From assembly GCF_964228735.1 (NCBI RefSeq), contig NZ_CAXRBQ010000033.1, positions 1 through 15,920 of the forward strand: a stretch of DNA of 15,920 bases. The letters run 5' to 3'. The position numbers and the translations under genes are program-made. Numbering within the stretch: the first letter of the stretch is position 1; the number at the start of each line of letters is the position of its first letter. This document shows, in pieces, positions 7,053 to 13,012 of this stretch. The notes beneath the pieces were generated by a model. That model did no database searches. It was not told where the DNA came from and saw only the letters and a list, made by a program, of their open reading frames with translations. Source of the stretch: Pontibacterium sp964228735 (lineage in GTDB: Bacteria; Pseudomonadota; Gammaproteobacteria; Pseudomonadales; Balneatricaceae).

Positions 7053-7075
7053 TCGGGGCGAATAAATCGCCCCGA
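7053..7075 (-). repeat. GC-rich hairpin between paaN and the hydratase gene
   Basis: A perfect 9-bp inverted repeat, TCGGGGCGA / TCGCCCCGA, with a 5-base AT-only loop, in the 84-base gap of the presumed operon. On the minus strand it is followed by ATTTATAAG, which is AT-rich but not a clean T-run. It could be a partial terminator (attenuator) or an mRNA-stabilising or processing hairpin that sets different levels of the two proteins. Confidence 0.65.
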
Positions 7076-7107
7076 ACAGTTACAGCTTGTCGATCAACGT
7101 GACCCAA

Positions 7108-8778
7108 TTACTTAGGGTGACGACGGCTCTGAACAACGCGGAAGCGGTTCGCTACATATGCCAGGTCAGACAGACATGCGTTTGCAGCCGGGTTGCAACC
7201 TGTTGCGTGGAAGTCGGAGAACGCAGCACTCTGGTTCACAAACACGCCGCCGGTCAGGTTGCAGGACAATGCTACACCGGCATCCAGCGCCGCTTCTTCG
7301 ATCGCATCCAGTACATCGTCGCTAGAAGAGTAGCAGCCCATGGTGATTGCACCGTGCTCTTTAACCGCTTTGTTCGCCAGCGCGATGCTCTGCTCGCTGC
7401 TTTCGGTTTTGATAACGAAGGAGATCGGACCGAACAGCTCCTTCATGTAGGTCTCTTCTTTGTCCGCGTCGATCTTCATGATCAATGGGCTGTGAACGCG
7501 TGCATCTTTGAACCATGGGTTTTCCATCGCCTCAGAATCACGGATCACTTCACCCAGACCACGGCTCTCGTCGATACGCTGTGCAGTCACTTCTGCCTGG
7601 ATCGCACCCAGCACCATCGCCGCACGCTCTGGATCGGACAGGAACTTGGTTACGCCAGTAGAGATCGCTTCTGCCACTTCATCGAAGGACTTGTGCCCCA
7701 GATCGGTTTCGATACCGCCTGCTGGTACGAAGATATCCTGCGGCGTGGTACACATCTGGCCGGAGTACAGGCTCAGCGTGAATGACAGGTTGCGGATCAT
7801 CCCTTTGAAGTCATCGGTAGAGTCGATGATGATGGTGTTTACACCCGCTTTCTCGGTGTAAACCTGTGCCTGAGGGCAGTTGTTTTCCAACCAGTCACCA
7901 AACCAGGTGTTACCGGTAAAGTCGATCAGGCGCACTTCTTCACGCTGTGCCAGATCCATAGTGCAAGGTTTCGCTGCATCTTCATCGATCACCATGGATA
8001 CGATGTGTGCTGGCAGGCCGTTCTCAACCAATACTTCCTGTGCAATCTTGATAGAGATCGCTGCCGGCAGGATACCTGCTGGGTGTGGCTTAACCACAAC
8101 CGGGTTGCCGGTTACCAGAGATGCGAACAGACCTGGGTAGGTGTTCCAGGTTGGGAAAGTGGAGCAACCGATCACCAGACCAACACCACGGCCAACAACG
8201 GTGAATTTCTTATCCATCACCAACGGATCGTGTTTACCCTGAGGCTTAGTCCAGGTTGCAGTACCTGGCGCAGAGGTCATTGCTTCGTATGCGTAAGCTA
8301 CCGCTTCCAGACCACGATCCTGCGCGTGAGGACCACCCGCCTGGAACGCCATCATGAAGCCCTGGCCGGAGGTGTGCATTACGGAGTAACCGATCTCAAA
8401 GCTGCGCTTGTTGATTCGCTCCAAGATCTCCAGACAGATACCTACGCGGCCTTCTACGCCAACGTCACGCCATGCTTTCTGCGCGTCTTTCATTGCTGGC
8501 AGCAGCACATCCAGATCAACCAGCGGGTACTTTACGTTCAGATCGAAGCCGTAAGGTGATTTTTCGCTGCCCGCTTCACCTGTGATACCTGGCATATCCA
8601 GCTCAAAAGACTGACCGATATAAGCTTTGAAGGCTTCTTCGCCGTCTTTGTTAGCAGTCTCACCGTACTTACGCGGGCTTGGGTTTTCCGGGTAAGGACT
8701 GAAGTAGTCGCGCTGGTGGATTGCGTTCAACGCACCCTTCAGGGTGTCCTGGTGTTTCTCAAACAGGTTCTGGCTCAT
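7108..8778 (-). CDS. paaN: Phenylacetate degradation aldehyde dehydrogenase PaaN (no MaoC domain)
   Basis: A 556-residue aldehyde dehydrogenase of the PaaN (TIGR02288-like) type, thought to oxidise the semialdehyde formed when the oxepin-CoA ring is opened, giving 3-oxo-5,6-dehydrosuberyl-CoA. The ALDH fold covers about residues 85-550: VVVKPHP with Lys230, FTGN (287-290), the general-base region YTEKAGVN (Glu309), and the catalytic Cys343 in SGQMCTTPQ. The first 85 residues (EKHQDTLKGALNAI...YFSPYPENPSP) are the PaaN-specific N-terminus. Unlike PaaZ of E. coli (about 680 residues) there is no C-terminal MaoC hydratase domain. The ATG at complement 8776-8778 follows a GGGGAG ribosome binding site. 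It is divergent from paaF across 658 bases and shares a transcript with the downstream hydratase. Confidence 0.92.
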   Translation of the reverse strand: MSQNLFEKHQDTLKGALNAIHQRDYFSPYPENPSPRKYGETANKDGEEAFKAYIGQSFELDMPGITGEAGSEKSPYGFDLNVKYPLVDLDVLLPAMKDAQKAWRDVGVEGRVGICLEILERINKRSFEIGYSVMHTSGQGFMMAFQAGGPHAQDRGLEAVAYAYEAMTSAPGTATWTKPQGKHDPLVMDKKFTVVGRGVGLVIGCSTFPTWNTYPGLFASLVTGNPVVVKPHPAGILPAAISIKIAQEVLVENGLPAHIVSMVIDEDAAKPCTMDLAQREEVRLIDFTGNTWFGDWLENNCPQAQVYTEKAGVNTIIIDSTDDFKGMIRNLSFTLSLYSGQMCTTPQDIFVPAGGIETDLGHKSFDEVAEAISTGVTKFLSDPERAAMVLGAIQAEVTAQRIDESRGLGEVIRDSEAMENPWFKDARVHSPLIMKIDADKEETYMKELFGPISFVIKTESSEQSIALANKAVKEHGAITMGCYSSSDDVLDAIEEAALDAGVALSCNLTGGVFVNQSAAFSDFHATGCNPAANACLSDLAYVANRFRVVQSRRHPK

Positions 8779-8799
8779 GGGGCTCCCCGCTTATTACCG

Positions 8800-8838
8800 T
8801 CATCAATATCTTTTGATATGAATCTTCGGTGTTGATGA
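8800..8838. repeat. Nested inverted repeats in the paaN leader
   Basis: TCATCAA (8800-8806) pairs with TTGATGA (8832-8838). Inside it, ATATC and GATAT (8806-8810 and 8815-8819) form a small hairpin with a TTTT loop. The structure lies 22-60 bases upstream of the paaN start, so it would be in the mRNA leader or at the promoter. Confidence 0.4.
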
Positions 8839-8931
8839 TGGAATGGCTACTCTATTTATTCTTTATATGCAGCGACTATCTCTTAATGTGCGACGCCGAA
8901 CTTGCGCCCGCAGCAATACTCAAAACAAGCA

Positions 8932-9066
8932 TCACTTAAGAATAGATCGTTGCACCGAACCGTCAGGACGAAGCCAAATCACTTCGTCTTCAGTTTCGCG
9001 CGTCCCGCCTCTGTCAAAAACGTTAGACCAGCCGTTGGCATGACCTACAGCAGTCCGACATCTCAT
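8932..9066 (-). CDS. Possible 44-residue small protein or gene remnant
   Basis: A minus-strand ATG frame of 44 codons and a TGA stop. The C-terminal half reads RETEDEVIWLRPDGSVQRSI, which has the look of folded protein, with an acidic stretch and a strand-turn motif. The WLRPDG piece recalls the C-terminal part of glycogen-debranching-type enzymes, but that is a faint resemblance only. There is no ribosome binding site before the ATG (complement 9064-9066), and stops lie immediately upstream in the same frame. Its TGA overlaps the ATG of an 18-codon frame. It could be a small protein, a remnant of a lost gene, or chance. Confidence 0.25.
   Translation of the reverse strand: MRCRTAVGHANGWSNVFDRGGTRETEDEVIWLRPDGSVQRSILK
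8967..8988. repeat. 7-bp perfect inverted repeat
   Basis: GACGAAG (8967-8973) and CTTCGTC (8982-8988) with an 8-base loop. No T-run follows on either strand. It lies inside the possible 44-codon frame and about 190-210 bases upstream of paaN, so it may be an operator, an RNA hairpin, or coding chance. Confidence 0.4.
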
Positions 9067-9115
9067 TCAGGCACGGAACTAGCGCTACCTTAATAGTACG
9101 AAAGATACACCAAAC

Positions 9116-9170
9116 ATTGTGATACGAAAAGCAATTTACTTGCTTTTTTCTTGTATCCCTTTTTGCTTTT
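9116..9170. promoter_or_regulatory. Dyad and direct-repeat cluster, candidate operator
   Basis: AAAAGCAA (9127-9134) and TTGCTTTT (9140-9147) form a perfect 8-bp inverted repeat with a 5-base centre. Outer arms GATAC (9121-9125) and GTATC (9153-9157) extend it to a 37-base imperfect dyad. A further TTGCTTTT at 9163-9170 repeats the right arm after 23 bases, about two helix turns. ATTGTGATACGAAAA (9116-9130) partly resembles the E. coli PaaX box as I remember it (roughly 11 of 15), an inference. Because TTGCTTTTTT ends in six Ts, it could also act as a weak plus-strand terminator. Confidence 0.4.
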
Positions 9171-9180
9171 AGGTTAACCT
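9171..9180. promoter_or_regulatory. Perfect 10-bp palindrome, candidate operator
   Basis: AGGTTAACCT is perfectly self-complementary and directly abuts the third TTGCTTTT copy. It is centred about 260 bases before the paaF start. A dimeric repressor or activator site is plausible; no regulator can be named from sequence. Confidence 0.35.
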
Positions 9181-9267
9181 GTAGCCAAACTGATAATCGG
9201 TCGCAAATGCAGAAACGATGCCATTGTCAGGGCCAACCGGCCAGATCCTCCAATATGATGAGGATAC

Positions 9268-9305
9268 GCCAACAATAGGTGACAAAACCGACTATCGTTG
9301 TTGGC
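9268..9305. repeat. 8-bp inverted repeat overlapping a candidate paaF -35
   Basis: GCCAACAA (9268-9275) and TTGTTGGC (9298-9305) are perfect complements separated by 22 bases, and the inner TAG / CTA triplets (9276-9278 region and 9292-9294) add imperfect pairing. The half-sites are 30 bases centre to centre, about three helix turns. The right half overlaps the TTGGCA candidate -35 at 9301-9306, so binding here could control paaF transcription. Confidence 0.45.
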
Positions 9306-9436
9306 ATAAAGTGGCAAACATCTGTTTTAAGTGCGATTGATTAATCCCCTACTTCGGGTGCTGTTCATCTCGAACCAGTACCTGACCGGGACTTTACTCT
9401 TTCTACCTGTTCACAAGCCGGAGCTTTTGCAAACTC

Positions 9437-10216
9437 ATGCAAGATTTACAGGACATCATCGTTTCAGACGTTAACAAAGGCGTTCTGACTATTACCCTAA
9501 ACCGCCCTGAAGCATACAACGCCCTGCGCACCAACCTGCTGCGCGAGATGGCTGAGGTACTGGATGCCGCCGCTCAGAATGACGACGTCAAAACCATTCT
9601 GGTAACCGGTGGCGAAAAAGTCTTTGCAGCAGGCGCCGACATCAAAGAGATGGCAGCCTTGGACGCAGTGGGCGTAATGAACGACCCACGTCCAACATAC
9701 TGGCGCCGCATCGCCGCATTCCCTAAACCGCTAGTGGCGGCAGTAAACGGTTTCTGCCTAGGCGGCGGCTGCGAGCTGATGATGCACTGTGACATTGTGA
9801 TCGCCGGCGACAACGCGCAGTGCGGCCAGCCGGAACTCAACCTCGGCATCATCCCTGGTGCAGGCGGCACCCAGCGTCTGGTGCGCACCATTGGCAAATC
9901 CATGGCGATGCAGCTGGTACTGTCCGGCGAGTTTATTTCTGCGGCCCAGGCACGCGACTTCAATCTGGTCAGCGAAGTGGTAATCCCTGAGCGCACCATC
10001 GAACGTGCTCGCCAGCTGGCTGAGAAGATCGCCACCAAACCACCGATTGCGGTGCGTCTGGCGAAAGAAGCGATTCTCAAGTCCTACGAAACAACCCTCG
10101 ACAGTGGCCTGAACCTGGAACGCAAGGCATTCACTATGCTGGCGGCCACTGAAGACCGTAACGAAGGTATCGCGGCCTTCATGGAAAAACGTAAACCCAA
10201 CTTCACGGGAAAATAA
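9437..10216 (+). CDS. paaF: 2,3-dehydroadipyl-CoA hydratase PaaF
   Basis: A 259-residue crotonase that hydrates 2,3-dehydroadipyl-CoA to 3-hydroxyadipyl-CoA late in phenylacetate breakdown. Motifs are FAAGADIKEM (63-72, oxyanion hole), GGGCELM with Glu113, GQPELNLG with Glu133, and PGAGGTQRL (140-148), so both catalytic glutamates of a hydratase are present. Assignment as PaaF rather than a general enoyl-CoA hydratase rests on position: it is the first gene of paaFGHIJ and lies 4 bases before paaG. The ATG at 9437 is the only reasonable start, although the nearest GGAG is 13 bases away; translation initiation may therefore be weak or structure-dependent. It closely resembles the minus-strand hydratase at 6238-7023. 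Confidence 0.92.
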   Translation: MQDLQDIIVSDVNKGVLTITLNRPEAYNALRTNLLREMAEVLDAAAQNDDVKTILVTGGEKVFAAGADIKEMAALDAVGVMNDPRPTYWRRIAAFPKPLVAAVNGFCLGGGCELMMHCDIVIAGDNAQCGQPELNLGIIPGAGGTQRLVRTIGKSMAMQLVLSGEFISAAQARDFNLVSEVVIPERTIERARQLAEKIATKPPIAVRLAKEAILKSYETTLDSGLNLERKAFTMLAATEDRNEGIAAFMEKRKPNFTGK

Positions 10217-10220
10217 CAAC

Positions 10221-11012
10221 ATGGCTTACGAAAACATCGAATTCGAAATCACCGAAGGCGTTGCAGTCCTGACTCTGAACCGCCCAAAGAGCCTGAACAG
10301 CTTCAACACCGACATGCACGCAGAAGTACGTGAAGCGTTGAAAACTGTGAAGAAGGACAAATCTGTTCGCTGCCTGGTGCTGACCGGTAACGGCCGTGGC
10401 TTCTGTGCAGGCCAGGACCTGAGCGATCGTAACGTTGCTCCAGGCTCCGAAGCACCAAACCTCGGCGAGTCTATCGAGAAGAACTACAGCCCGCTGATCC
10501 GTACCCTGATGGGTCTGGAAATGCCGGTTATCTGTGCCGTCAACGGTGTAGCTGCAGGCGCAGGCGCCAACATCGCATTCGCCTGCGACATCGTACTGGC
10601 CGCGAAATCGGCATCCTTCATCCAGGCATTCTGCAAAATCGGCCTGGTACCGGATTGTGGCGGCACTTGGAGCCTGCCTAACCTGGTGGGTCGTGCCCGC
10701 GCAATGGGTCTGGCGATGCTGGGCGACAAGGTTTCTGCTGAACAGGCAGAGAACTGGGGCATGATCTGGAAAGCGGTTGACGACGAAGCGCTGAAAGACG
10801 AAGCGCTGGCAATGGCGAAGCATCTGGCGACTCAGCCAACCAAAGGTCTGGCGCTGATCAAACGCGCGATCAACGCTGCGTCCACAAACACTATGGACGA
10901 GCAGCTGGATCTGGAACGTGATCTGCAGACGCTGGCAGGCCGCACCGAAGACTACCGTGAAGGGGTAGCCGCCTTCATGGAAAAACGTCAACCCAACTTC
11001 AAAGGCCAGTAA
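10221..11012 (+). CDS. paaG: 1,2-epoxyphenylacetyl-CoA isomerase PaaG
   Basis: PaaG, a crotonase-fold isomerase, converts ring-1,2-epoxyphenylacetyl-CoA to oxepin-CoA and also shifts a double bond in a later intermediate. The 263-residue product has the oxyanion-hole motif FCAGQDLSDR (61-70) and the PaaG/isomerase-type GLVPDCGGTW (141-150), whose Asp145 corresponds to the catalytic aspartate. The two hydratase glutamates are absent: the first position is within AGAGANIAF and the second within QAFCK, which separates it clearly from PaaF. It starts 4 bases after paaF; a GGGA lies about 10 bases before the ATG. High use of CTG, CGT and GGT codons suggests strong expression. Confidence 0.95.
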   Translation: MAYENIEFEITEGVAVLTLNRPKSLNSFNTDMHAEVREALKTVKKDKSVRCLVLTGNGRGFCAGQDLSDRNVAPGSEAPNLGESIEKNYSPLIRTLMGLEMPVICAVNGVAAGAGANIAFACDIVLAAKSASFIQAFCKIGLVPDCGGTWSLPNLVGRARAMGLAMLGDKVSAEQAENWGMIWKAVDDEALKDEALAMAKHLATQPTKGLALIKRAINAASTNTMDEQLDLERDLQTLAGRTEDYREGVAAFMEKRQPNFKGQ

Positions 11013-11044
11013 TAGGTCAGCCGATAGCGAGGCATAAAAACACA

Positions 11045-12550
11045 ATGAGCCGTCTCAACAATAACTCCGTAATCGGCGTAATCGGTGCAGGCACTATGGG
11101 TGCAGGCATCGCTCAGGTCGCCGCTAAAGCAGGCCACCCGGTACTGCTGTTCGACGCAATGGAAGGTGCTGCCCAGAAAGGTCTGGACGGTATCGCCAAA
11201 GGCCTGGGCCGTCTGGTAGAGCGAGGCAAGATGTCGCAAGACGATGTGGATGCCCTCACCGGCCGCATCCAGATCGCCGACTCTCTGCAGGCACTGGCAC
11301 CAGCAGGCCTGGTGATCGAAGCGATCGTCGAGCGCCTGGACATCAAACAGCAGGTCTTTGGTGATCTGGAAGACATCTGTGGCGAAAACGTGATCATCGC
11401 CACTAACACCTCCTCCATCTCTGTAACCGCCATCGGCAGCAAGCTGAAGCGCCCGCAGAACCTGGTTGGCATGCACTTCTTCAACCCCGCACCAATCATG
11501 AAGTTGGTAGAAGTGATCAGCGGCCTGGATACTGACCCAGCGATCGCAGACGAGATCTTCGAGCTGTCTGCAGCCTGGGGCAAGAAGCCGGTAATGGCGA
11601 AATCCACGCCGGGCTTCATTGTTAACCGTGTTGCACGTCCGTTCTACGCTGAAGGTTTCCGTGTATACCAGGAAGGCGGTGCCGATATCGCCACCATCGA
11701 TGCCCTGCTGAAAGAGTGCGGCGGCTTCCGTATGGGGCCGTTCGAGCTGACCGACCTGATCGGCCACGATGTTAACTACGCGGTAACCTGCTCTGTCTTT
11801 GACGCTTACTACCAGGATCAGCGCTTCCTGCCGTCTCTGGTTCAGCTGGAACTGGTTAACGCTGGACACTTCGGTCGCAAGTCCGGTAAAGGGTTCTACG
11901 ACTACAGCGAAGGCGCTGAAAAAGCGACCGCCGCTAATGCAGCAGAAGCAGCAAAACCAACTCAGGTAACCGTTGAAGGTGACCTGGGTGTAGCGGAATC
12001 ACTGGTTGCCCTGATTGAAGAAGCAGGCATCAACGTGAACCGTACCGAAGGTAACGGCGCAATTGTTGTGGGTGAAGCAACGCTGAAACTGAGCAACGGT
12101 CAGTTCTCGACTATGCGTGCACAGCAGTCCAGCAACCCGAACCTGCTTCAGTTTGATCTGGCGCTGGACTACGCTAAAGCAAGCCGCATGGCGCTGGCTC
12201 CTGCGGATCAGGCAAGCGACGCCGCGGTTGTTGCTGCTACCGGTCTGTTCCAGGCAATCGGCAAAAACGTCAGCATTATCGACGACATCCCGGGTATGGC
12301 AGTGATGCGTACTGTCTGCATGTTGGCAAACGAAGGCTTTGACGCCGTGAACCAGCAGGTGTGTAATGAGGAAGCAGTCGACATCGCAATGCAGGGTGGC
12401 GTGAACTACCCGTGTGGTCCAATCACCTGGGCAAACAACATCGGTCTGGCTAACGTTCTGAATACGTTGGATAATCTGGCCGCTGCCTACGGCGAAGACC
12501 GTTATCGCGCATCACCTCTGCTGCGCCGCAAGGTTGCTGGAGGCAAGTAA
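11045..12550 (+). CDS. paaH: 3-hydroxyadipyl-CoA dehydrogenase PaaH
   Basis: An NAD-dependent dehydrogenase that oxidises (3S)-3-hydroxyadipyl-CoA to 3-oxoadipyl-CoA. The 501-residue product has the N-terminal Rossmann domain with GAGTMG (14-19) and the acidic Asp37 that selects NAD. The catalytic His144 and Glu156 pair lies in HFFNPAPIMKLVEV, with NTSS (121-124) and FIVNR (191-195) also intact. The first 3HCDH C-terminal domain contains GPFELTDLIG and KSGKGFYDY. A second, degenerate C-terminal domain (about 400-500) is the usual extended layout of PaaH/PaaC proteins. It follows paaG by 32 bases, with GAGG 12 bases before the ATG. The paaI start is 1 base after its stop. Confidence 0.96.
   Translation: MSRLNNNSVIGVIGAGTMGAGIAQVAAKAGHPVLLFDAMEGAAQKGLDGIAKGLGRLVERGKMSQDDVDALTGRIQIADSLQALAPAGLVIEAIVERLDIKQQVFGDLEDICGENVIIATNTSSISVTAIGSKLKRPQNLVGMHFFNPAPIMKLVEVISGLDTDPAIADEIFELSAAWGKKPVMAKSTPGFIVNRVARPFYAEGFRVYQEGGADIATIDALLKECGGFRMGPFELTDLIGHDVNYAVTCSVFDAYYQDQRFLPSLVQLELVNAGHFGRKSGKGFYDYSEGAEKATAANAAEAAKPTQVTVEGDLGVAESLVALIEEAGINVNRTEGNGAIVVGEATLKLSNGQFSTMRAQQSSNPNLLQFDLALDYAKASRMALAPADQASDAAVVAATGLFQAIGKNVSIIDDIPGMAVMRTVCMLANEGFDAVNQQVCNEEAVDIAMQGGVNYPCGPITWANNIGLANVLNTLDNLAAAYGEDRYRASPLLRRKVAGGK
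12538..12543 (+). promoter_or_regulatory. Ribosome binding site deciding the paaI start
   Basis: TGGAGG inside the last codons of paaH, 8 bases before the ATG at 12552. It supports that ATG over the in-frame TTG at 12534, which has no such site and would give six extra residues. Confidence 0.75.
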
Positions 12551-12551
12551 T

Positions 12552-12998
12552 ATGAGCAGTGCTGAATTGACACCACAGCAGCTGGCGGAAGCATGCAGCG
12601 CATCCATGCACGAGCGTGACCATGCTGCACAGGCACTGGGCATGGAGATCGTTGAGGTTAAGCCGGGTTACGCCCGTCTGACCATGACCGTACGTAAAGA
12701 TATGCTGAACGGCCACAACATGTGCCACGGCGGTATGATCTTTGCGCTGGCGGATACCGCATTCGCCCACTCCTGCAACACCTACAATAAGGTGACAGTT
12801 GCCAGCGGCTGCAACATTGAATACGCCGCACCGGGTTTCGAGGGTGATGTTTTGACTGCTGAATCAGTTGAACGTACCCGCAGTGGACGCACCGGTGTGT
12901 ACGACATCACGGTGACCAACCAGGACGGCAAAGAGCTGGCCCTGTTCCGTGGTAAGTCTTATCAGATCAAAGGCAGCGTGCTGCCTGAGTCTGAGTAA
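12552..12998 (+). CDS. paaI: Hotdog-fold thioesterase PaaI
   Basis: PaaI hydrolyses hydroxylated phenylacetyl-CoA and related thioesters, freeing CoA if the pathway stalls. The 148-residue product has the family signature MLNGHNMCHGGMIFALADTA (51-70), with the catalytic Asp68 and supporting Asn53, His59 and the HGG turn, then NIEYAAPGFEGD and LFRGKSYQIKG. It matches the E. coli PaaI pattern closely as I remember it. The ATG at 12552 is 1 base after the paaH TAA and has a good ribosome binding site inside paaH, so the two are translationally coupled. paaJ follows after 14 bases. Confidence 0.95.
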   Translation: MSSAELTPQQLAEACSASMHERDHAAQALGMEIVEVKPGYARLTMTVRKDMLNGHNMCHGGMIFALADTAFAHSCNTYNKVTVASGCNIEYAAPGFEGDVLTAESVERTRSGRTGVYDITVTNQDGKELALFRGKSYQIKGSVLPESE

Positions 12999-13012
12999 CA
13001 GGAGGGATTCTG

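Larger units (their letters stand above)
8779..9436. other. 658-base divergent regulatory region between paaN and paaF
   Basis: No convincing full-size gene lies here. The two plus-strand frames at 8843-9093 have no ribosome binding site and overlap in different frames. The region carries several inverted and direct repeats (listed separately), consistent with operators for a paa regulator; no paaX or paaR gene is in the window. A candidate paaF promoter is TTGGCA (9301-9306, 5 of 6) with TG-TTTAAG (TTTAAG 9326-9331), but the spacing of 19 and the poor -10 make it weak. AT-rich TATAAA on the minus strand near 8863-8868 is a possible but unsupported -10 for paaN. The only ribosome-binding-like sequence before paaF is GGAG at 9420-9423, 13 bases from the ATG. 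Confidence 0.7.

Noticed and set aside
7024..7107. 28-residue N-terminal extension of the minus-strand hydratase
   Set aside because: It would be translated through the 9-bp hairpin, while the ATG at 7023 has AAGGA at ideal spacing and gives the normal family N-terminus.
6244..7785. 273- and 232-codon plus-strand frames opposite the hydratase and paaN
   Set aside because: Antisense shadows of two genes with full catalytic motifs; no domain seen in their translations.
8843..9093. Two plus-strand frames (66 and 63 codons) in the divergent region
   Set aside because: No ribosome binding site, mutually overlapping in different frames, and low-complexity Ser/Arg/Thr-rich translations. A minus-strand frame over the same bases looks more protein-like.
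9117..9133. Possible CRP site at TGTGA (9119-9123 region)
   Set aside because: Only the left half-site is present; the expected TCACA right half is not found at the correct spacing.
9033..9316. Possible sigma54 promoters at TTGGCAT sequences (about 9034 and 9301)
   Set aside because: The downstream GC is one base off the required GG-to-GC distance in both cases and TTGC is absent.
10203..11869. Long minus-strand open frames opposite paaG and paaH (280 and 293 codons)
   Set aside because: They arise from biased codon use on the coding strand. The sense genes carry complete catalytic motifs and operon spacing; the antisense frames have no ribosome binding site or recognisable motif.
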